DNA from: Zygnema circumcarinatum
Lineage: Eukaryota; Streptophyta; Zygnematophyceae; Zygnematales; Zygnemataceae
DNA length: 64,000 nt
Assembly: GCA_037447605.1 (NCBI GenBank)
Contig: CM074805.1
Span: forward strand, 5,101,044 to 5,165,043
Direction of reading: 5' to 3'
The position numbers and the translations under genes are program-made. Under the pieces are notes generated by a model. That model had not been told where the DNA came from, made no database searches, and saw only the letters and a list, made by a program, of their open reading frames with translations. Shown here one piece after another: positions 59,197 to 64,000 of this stretch. Within the stretch, counting starts at the first letter, position 1. Each line of letters starts with the position of its first letter.

Positions 59197-59499
59197 GTGG
59201 ATTATGGCCTCGGGTTTGGGGAGGGGGACTGCATGGTAGGTCACATGGCTATACAATTTGGGGAGAGTTTGGATTCATCCGACTCCACATCTGGATGCGT
59301 TTTCTTGAATGCAGGTGGGGCCATCACGTGGAACTCCACCTTGCAGTCTTCAGTGGCCCTCTCCAGCACTGAAGCAGAGTATATGGCAGCTTGCCATGCA
59401 GCCAGGGAGTGTGTATGGCTGCGGAACTTCTTTGGGAGTGTGGCGGCCTCAACTCCTTTACTCTTCACGCAGGACAATCAGTCCTCTATTGTCTCCTAA
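59197..59499 (+). pseudogene. Copia RNase H
   Basis: SDSTSGCVFLNAGGAITWNS followed by SVALSSTEAEYMAACHAARE is the standard copia RNase H end, with the catalytic TEAEY motif intact. It is followed by a frame break, then a purine tract and the 3' LTR. Confidence 0.9.
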
Positions 59500-59722
59500 T
59501 AAGAATCGATTGTTCCTAGCCCGGAGGCAACATTAGGATCCAATACCATTCATTGAGGCGGGAGGTGAGAGAAGGACTTTGTTAGTATCAGTTCATTGGA
59601 ACGAGGGTAAGAAACGACCCGACATGCTGGCCGAAGGCAGTCAGTGGTGAGACCTTGAGATTAATTCGGATCTCTCATTGGGCTGGGGCCTCTCGGGGAA
59701 CTAAGGGTGCCAAAGAGGGGAA

Positions 59723-60643
59723 TGTTAGTGTCACGTGGATTGGATTGAATTAGCATGTTTGTGTTGGCGCTTGGTCCCCGGGGAGGTGTGCTTCTAGGTA
59801 TGACATGTATAGGGACGGACTTACTTCAGGCGTCTCTTGGCGGCTTGAAGACAAACCGCGCAACCGTACAATATGGACCGTACAGACCGTACAGACAGTA
59901 TTACGAACCAGTACGACCAGGAGTCAACATTTGGTACCCTTGCCGAGGAATCGGTCCTGGAGTACGGAATCGAGGAATGACGCGGCGGCCCAGGCGGAGT
60001 CGGTGGAGTGGTGAGCTACTGCGTCGCGGAGGATAGTCCACTTATATGAAGGGCGGCGGGTGTTAAACCGGCGGTAGAAATTACATAGCCATCTGGGTGC
60101 GGCGGTATTTGAGAATGCGTTGCCAGGCTGGGTGTACTATGCATAACAAGACGAAGTAGTTTATTTAAGGTTGTTTGGTCTGGGTTGTTGCATGCATGAG
60201 TCAGGCGCGTGTGGCTGACATGATCGATCACAGCCCCATACTATATAATTGAGAGGTGGGTGTGTAAGTTAGAAACAGCAGCGATATGCATTGCAAGGAG
60301 CTGTATGGCAGTTTGAAGGCATGGCTTTGGCAGCGGGGAGGGTGGACCTTTGTGAGGGAGTCTAAGATTGTGTGGAGCTGCCTCTGCGTGAAGGTGAAGT
60401 GATCATGTGGGTGAAGCTTGACTAGGCTTATGGGGCTTGAGGTTGAGCTTGTCATCATAAAGGAGTTTTAGGCTGGGAGCTTTCTCCTACGTTTTTCTAT
60501 TCCGCCTCTCGTGTGTTGTGTATGCACGTGAGTGAAAAATGAGTGAGAGTGCTGCGGGCACCAGGAGGGAAGTTTCCATGGACAGTGAAGAGGGAGAAAG
60601 GGTGGAAGGTGAATTTGCTTCTCATCCCTCTGCCCCTCTCACA
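59723..60643 (+). repeat. Copia 3' LTR (intact length)
   Basis: 921 bp, TGTTAGTG...CTCTCACA, followed by target duplication TCCTT. It carries a GTAC-rich block at 59863-59926 (ACCGTACAGACC repeated). The ATG at 60578 opens a frame running to the LTR end (MDSEEGERVEGEFASH, then PSAPLT), in the position of the gag start. Confidence 0.88.
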
Positions 60644-61044
60644 TCCTTTTGGGTTTATGGATGTAGTGATGAATGGTGATTGGCATGTCTTTATCCTCAA
60701 TGTCATGGGCGATGATGTTCTCATGCAATGTGACATGGATGCTTTGCATGTCATGGGAAACACCTCCCATGTCCTTGGGCTGCATGTGCTGATTCCTCAG
60801 CACATGGCAGTTCGCACCTTTCCCAACGCCATTTGGCGGTTGGTCCAACCCAGTTGAGAAGGGGCACAAATTGAGTCTGCTTGACGATGGAAGGATCTGG
60901 TTCAGTTTGGGTCACCACCTTGGTGTGGAGGGGCGGCTCGTCCTCGAAAAGCCCTGCATATGCGGTCGCGTCATGTTCCCATCTCTTGCCCATGCGTGCC
61001 ATGACCTTCCTTAGAATTGACCAATAGCCACTTGACAGTTATCT

Positions 61045-61998
61045 TTGCTAGATGCACTGAGGGCAGATGCTAACTTTGTTAGTTCTGCATTCACCCAAAG
61101 ATTTGGGTTGACCACAGATCCCCATTCTGAAAGTGTTACTTTCGGGGATGGCCGCCGGGGCCAGATCTCTGGCATCGTCACACTCAAGATCAGGCTCCAA
61201 TCCTACTCCGGGGCAGTGAAGTGTCTTCTGACACAACTGGCCTCTGGTGTAACAAGCCTTGAGCACAACACCCAAAGCCTGCTAGAGACTAAGTCACTTA
61301 AACGTAATGCTGGTTTTAAGGCGATTGCAGTGCCCCTTCCCAAGACCCTCTTACTGCATTCATCACGCCCTCACGCTCCCCCCGTGAACCCCTTTACCAA
61401 GCGTAAGGGACCGGGAGGCGAGCCTAGCTCCAATAGCGCTGTACCACGCGCGTGGCCAATGCGGCTGGTCAATGCCAGTTGTATGAGAGGCGGTCACGGT
61501 CACCAGCGGCCCCTCCCAATACGTGACCGTGACGTCACTCCCGCGCGCGCGACCGGCGCGGTCGTGGTCGCGTTCCGATCTCGAACGCGACGCGCGACGC
61601 CGCAGAATCGCCGTCAGTCCGTACCGTCCGTATGGGTGGTACGGATCCGTACGGCTACACCGTACACCTGTACGTATGGTCCGTACGGCCGAACCGTACG
61701 GAGATCCTCAGGATGCCGGCGGCACCGTGGTGTCTGTAGCGTTCAGTTCGCTACATCTGGTACGGATGTTATTTTAGGGAGTGCTTGGTTAACCATGGTC
61801 AAAGCCCAATTGGACTTTTCCATCCCACACTGTATTCTGCACAGTGGGGATAGGCGCATTACACTGCACCCTGGCAAACCCACATCCACTGCTATCACGC
61901 AGGTTCATACTCCTTATCTCTGCTCGGCTATGCAATTGGCCAAAGCAGATAAGGAGGGTTGCACCTTGTTCATGGTGCATGTCATGGCAGCCACTGAG
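61045..61998 (+). pseudogene. Gypsy B protease region, interrupted in frame by a solo LTR
   Basis: Retropepsin-like sequence: ANFVSSAFTQRFGLTT and VTFGDGRRGQISGIVTLKIR before the insertion, then GTDVILGSAWLTMVKAQLDF and SIPHCILHSGDRRITLHPGK after it. The insertion plus duplicated 5 bp is 513 bp, a multiple of three, and has no stop in this frame. A single long frame therefore runs through, but its middle is LTR sequence and not protein of the family. Confidence 0.75.
61248..61755 (-). repeat. Solo gypsy LTR with TCTGG target duplication
   Basis: 508 bp from TGTAACAAG to TTCGCTACA. TCTGG sits directly on both sides (61243-61247 and 61756-61760). Read on the minus strand it starts TGTAGCGAACTGAACGCTACA, like the gypsy LTRs at 44729 and 48233. 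The surrounding protease sequence continues across, matching 41300-41340. Contains a dense GTAC block (61615-61708). Confidence 0.88.
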
Positions 61999-63341
61999 TG
62001 TTAGTGTATGATAGTTAGCATGTTTTGTTGGAACATTAGTTTTGTGTGTTTGTGTTGTGTGTTTCCTTGGCTGACGGTGCGGCGCCTAAGTTGAAAGTGT
62101 GATGCGGACATTTGGTAGGTGGAAAGAAGCGGCAATTCAGTAGCGGCGCTGACGCAGCTCATCGAAAAGTGGCGGTAAGCTGTGACGGCGGCAGCGAGGC
62201 CAATATGAAAAATTGGTAGCGGCAGCGAATCTGTAGTCGGTAAGCTGGCCTTGGCGTCCAGCGCTGGATTGAGCGATTAGGACTTGGCCGCGATGCGGCG
62301 TCAAAATATGCGGCCTTGTGATTCATCATTATCTGAGGCGGCGTCCGGATGTCGGTGGCGTCGCGGCAGCCGGAGTTGGCCGTCATCAATCTTCAGGCGG
62401 GGAATTGAGATCCTACGGCGCAAGGCGTGGTTAACAGAGGCAGTGGTCTGTGAGGAGGAAAGCGTCTGGGGATCCGTGTGAGCAACGAGGATCAGCGGCG
62501 CAGGATGAGGGGATCGGGATAGGGCCCTTGCGGGCCACTAGCCGATGTTGTGAGCTTCGTTGTATGGTAGTGTCACGGATGTTGTGACATAGTATATAGT
62601 GTGTTGTTTAGTTTGGTTGTTTATCTTTAATTTCTTAATTATCAACGTAGCCATCGGAGACTCTTACAGTCGTTACTGTGCTTAAAACACGATACTTGCT
62701 GTGCTGTGAGGTATGGGCTTTTGAGTTCATTGGGCTATTTGAGAGGGGGATTTTCATTTTGTGTTGACAAGAATTACATTATTAAAGGAATTTTAGAGCC
62801 AGAGCTTTCTCCTATCCTTTTTCTTCTCTGTTATTCCGTGCAGATCTGGAAGGTTTACTCTGCGAGTAAAAATGGGCTATGAGTGATGTGATAGTTCGAA
62901 ATGTCATCATCGATTGNAACGCGAACTCCGATGGAAGGTGATGCGAGTGGAGAAGCCGGCAGCAGTGGAGGAGTCCCTGCACCAACAAGTGGTATCAGAG
63001 CTCAAATGCAGACTTTGGAGGACCATGTCAAGTTCAGCATACCAGTGTCGACTGGGCAGGATCATAAGCGTGGAGATGCAGACTTGGTGCCTTTGCTTGC
63101 GGTAACATGGCTTGTATATGTTGATGGTAGATCAAGGTGCTGAATGTTGGTTGGAAGTCAGCGGAGTAGCAGTTGGAGCACGATGTGGCGCTGCACCATG
63201 GAAGGCCAAGGACAACAAAGCCCTGACGCAGATTGTTATGAGCGTAAGAGGAAGTCCATCCTCTATGCTGTATGATCTGAAAACCTCTCATGCTATGTGG
63301 AAGTGTCTAGAGGAGATGTATGATGTGAAAGACAATGTGAC
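61999..63341 (+). mobile_element. Copia element: LTR and gag start, cut by another copia LTR
   Basis: The LTR begins TGTTAGTGTATGATAG (61999) and ends CCAACA (62987). The primer-binding site TGGTATCAGAGC follows at 62990-63001. The gag frame starts in the LTR at 62931 (MEGDASGEAG), reads PTSGIRA over the primer site, then HVKFSIPVSTGQDH, and reaches MWKCLEEMYDVKDNVT before the next LTR. A single N at 62917 lies just before the start. Confidence 0.75.
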
Positions 63342-64000
63342 TGTTAGTGTTAGTGTGCTATAGTTAGACATTGTACGGGTTCACACTAACATTGTTGTGG
63401 TCCTCAGTTGGGAAACATGAGATCTACTAGTAGTGTTCCTAGGAAATACGGTCGGGCCAAATGTCGGTGGCCCGTACGCTTTTCGGGCGCGGAGGATGTC
63501 GGCGATGTCGGCGGAACCGCGTCAGACCCTGCAGTGCGGCCCGGGACTCTGATGAGGCCAACTATGGAGGAGGCTGAGTCAGCAGCCACGGTAGAGCGTG
63601 TGTGGAGTGCGATTGACGGACACTTCGTCCACCTGGCTGCTGAACGTGTACGGTGGTCGCGAGCGAACCAACATGCGCGCTGCTGGTTGCCGACCATGGA
63701 CGGGCGGCGGAAGCTCTGCGCTCGAAACGGATGTAAATCGAGACTGGTGCGGAGCCTGTGAGGACGACCTGATGAGATCGTGCTGATGGGTTCGCGAAGA
63801 GTTGCAAGCTGGATGTTGAACGGCGTACCTGGCCGCTGAACGCATGAGGGCGGCCGTGACGTGATATCGGTCAAAGATGTCACGTAACAAGTTGCCGATG
63901 GCCTGACATAGGGTTTAGCTTTGTTATGAGAGAACCACATTAGACTACTGTAGTTTGCTGACTCATCTGTGCCTGCTCGTGTTGCTGGGCTGCCCTGCCT
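63342..64000 (+). repeat. Copia LTR, 5' part, runs off the window
   Basis: Begins TGTTAGTGTTAGTGTGC inside the gag of the preceding copia. It aligns in inverted orientation with 2554-1900, including the end region near TTTAGCTTTGTTATGA. It probably continues into a copia body beyond the window, as its mirror copy does at 1-1614. Confidence 0.7.

Larger units (their letters stand above)
47048..60643 (+). mobile_element. Ty1/copia element inserted in gypsy B, itself split by a gypsy
   Basis: 5' LTR in two pieces (47048-47500 and 54796-55261, together 919 bp), internal region 55262-59722, 3' LTR 59723-60643 (921 bp). A perfect 5-bp target duplication TCCTT flanks it (47043-47047 and 60644-60648), and the interrupted gypsy sequence continues across. 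A purine tract (AAAGAGGGGAA, about 59712-59722) precedes the 3' LTR. The LTRs are clearly diverged, so the insertion is old. Confidence 0.9.
44729..61998 (+). mobile_element. Ty3/gypsy chromovirus B, 5' part, split by three insertions
   Basis: Starts with the LTR at 44729. The primer-binding site is at 45745, gag begins at 45794, and the zinc-knuckle tail ends about 46856. The element is cut at 47047 by a copia insertion and resumes at 60644 in the protease spacer. It is cut again by a solo LTR (61248-61755) and ends at 61998 where another copia LTR begins. Reverse transcriptase and integrase are absent from the window. Confidence 0.75.

Noticed and set aside
61045-62004. Single 319-codon protein
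   Set aside because: The middle 171 codons are a solo LTR with target duplication; only the ends are gypsy protease.

Overview
The window looks like nuclear DNA of a green-lineage eukaryote, most likely a green or streptophyte alga. The host genes are rich in GT-AG introns. Their closest recognisable relatives are plant-type: EHD dynamin-like ATPase, XAP5/XCT, calcium-regulated RelA/SpoT (CRSH), class II starch synthase and an HCF107/MBB1-like HAT-repeat protein. The telomere-like repeat is of TTTTAGGG type. The species cannot be fixed from sequence alone.

Layout: (1) 1-3189 holds minus-strand Ty1/copia debris up to a 100-N gap. (2) 3290-6578 is repeat DNA: a 2.15 kb CCCTAAAA/CCCTAAAAA array, a 0.9 kb CCCTCTTTT-type satellite and six 36-bp tandem units. 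(3) 6.9-36.0 kb is the gene-bearing part: HAT-repeat protein (-), CRSH (-), a hAT-like fragment (+), EHD (-), XCT (+), low-molecular-weight phosphatase-like protein (-), starch synthase II (+). EHD/XCT and phosphatase/starch synthase are divergent pairs. (4) 36-40.4 kb has no confident gene but holds foldback/TIR elements. (5) 40.4-64 kb is nested LTR retrotransposons.

The nest can be read from LTR ends and target-site duplications. A gypsy chromovirus pair shares one LTR (44729-45742). The second gypsy body is split by a copia element (47048-60643, perfect TCCTT duplication). That copia's 5' LTR is split by another gypsy (47501-54795, minus). A solo gypsy LTR (61248-61755, TCTGG duplication) and a further copia (from 61999) also hit the second gypsy. 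The copia family has its gag start codon inside the LTR and reads through the primer-binding site, as in yeast Ty1.

Several host genes have plastid-linked roles in their families: plastid RNA maturation (HAT protein), plastid ppGpp synthesis (CRSH) and starch synthesis. XCT and EHD are nuclear/RNA-processing and endocytic proteins. GTAC-core palindromes (CCGTACGG-like) cluster upstream of CRSH, EHD and XCT, and also in the retrotransposon LTRs. The phosphatase/starch-synthase promoter carries three identical GCCACGTGGC boxes.
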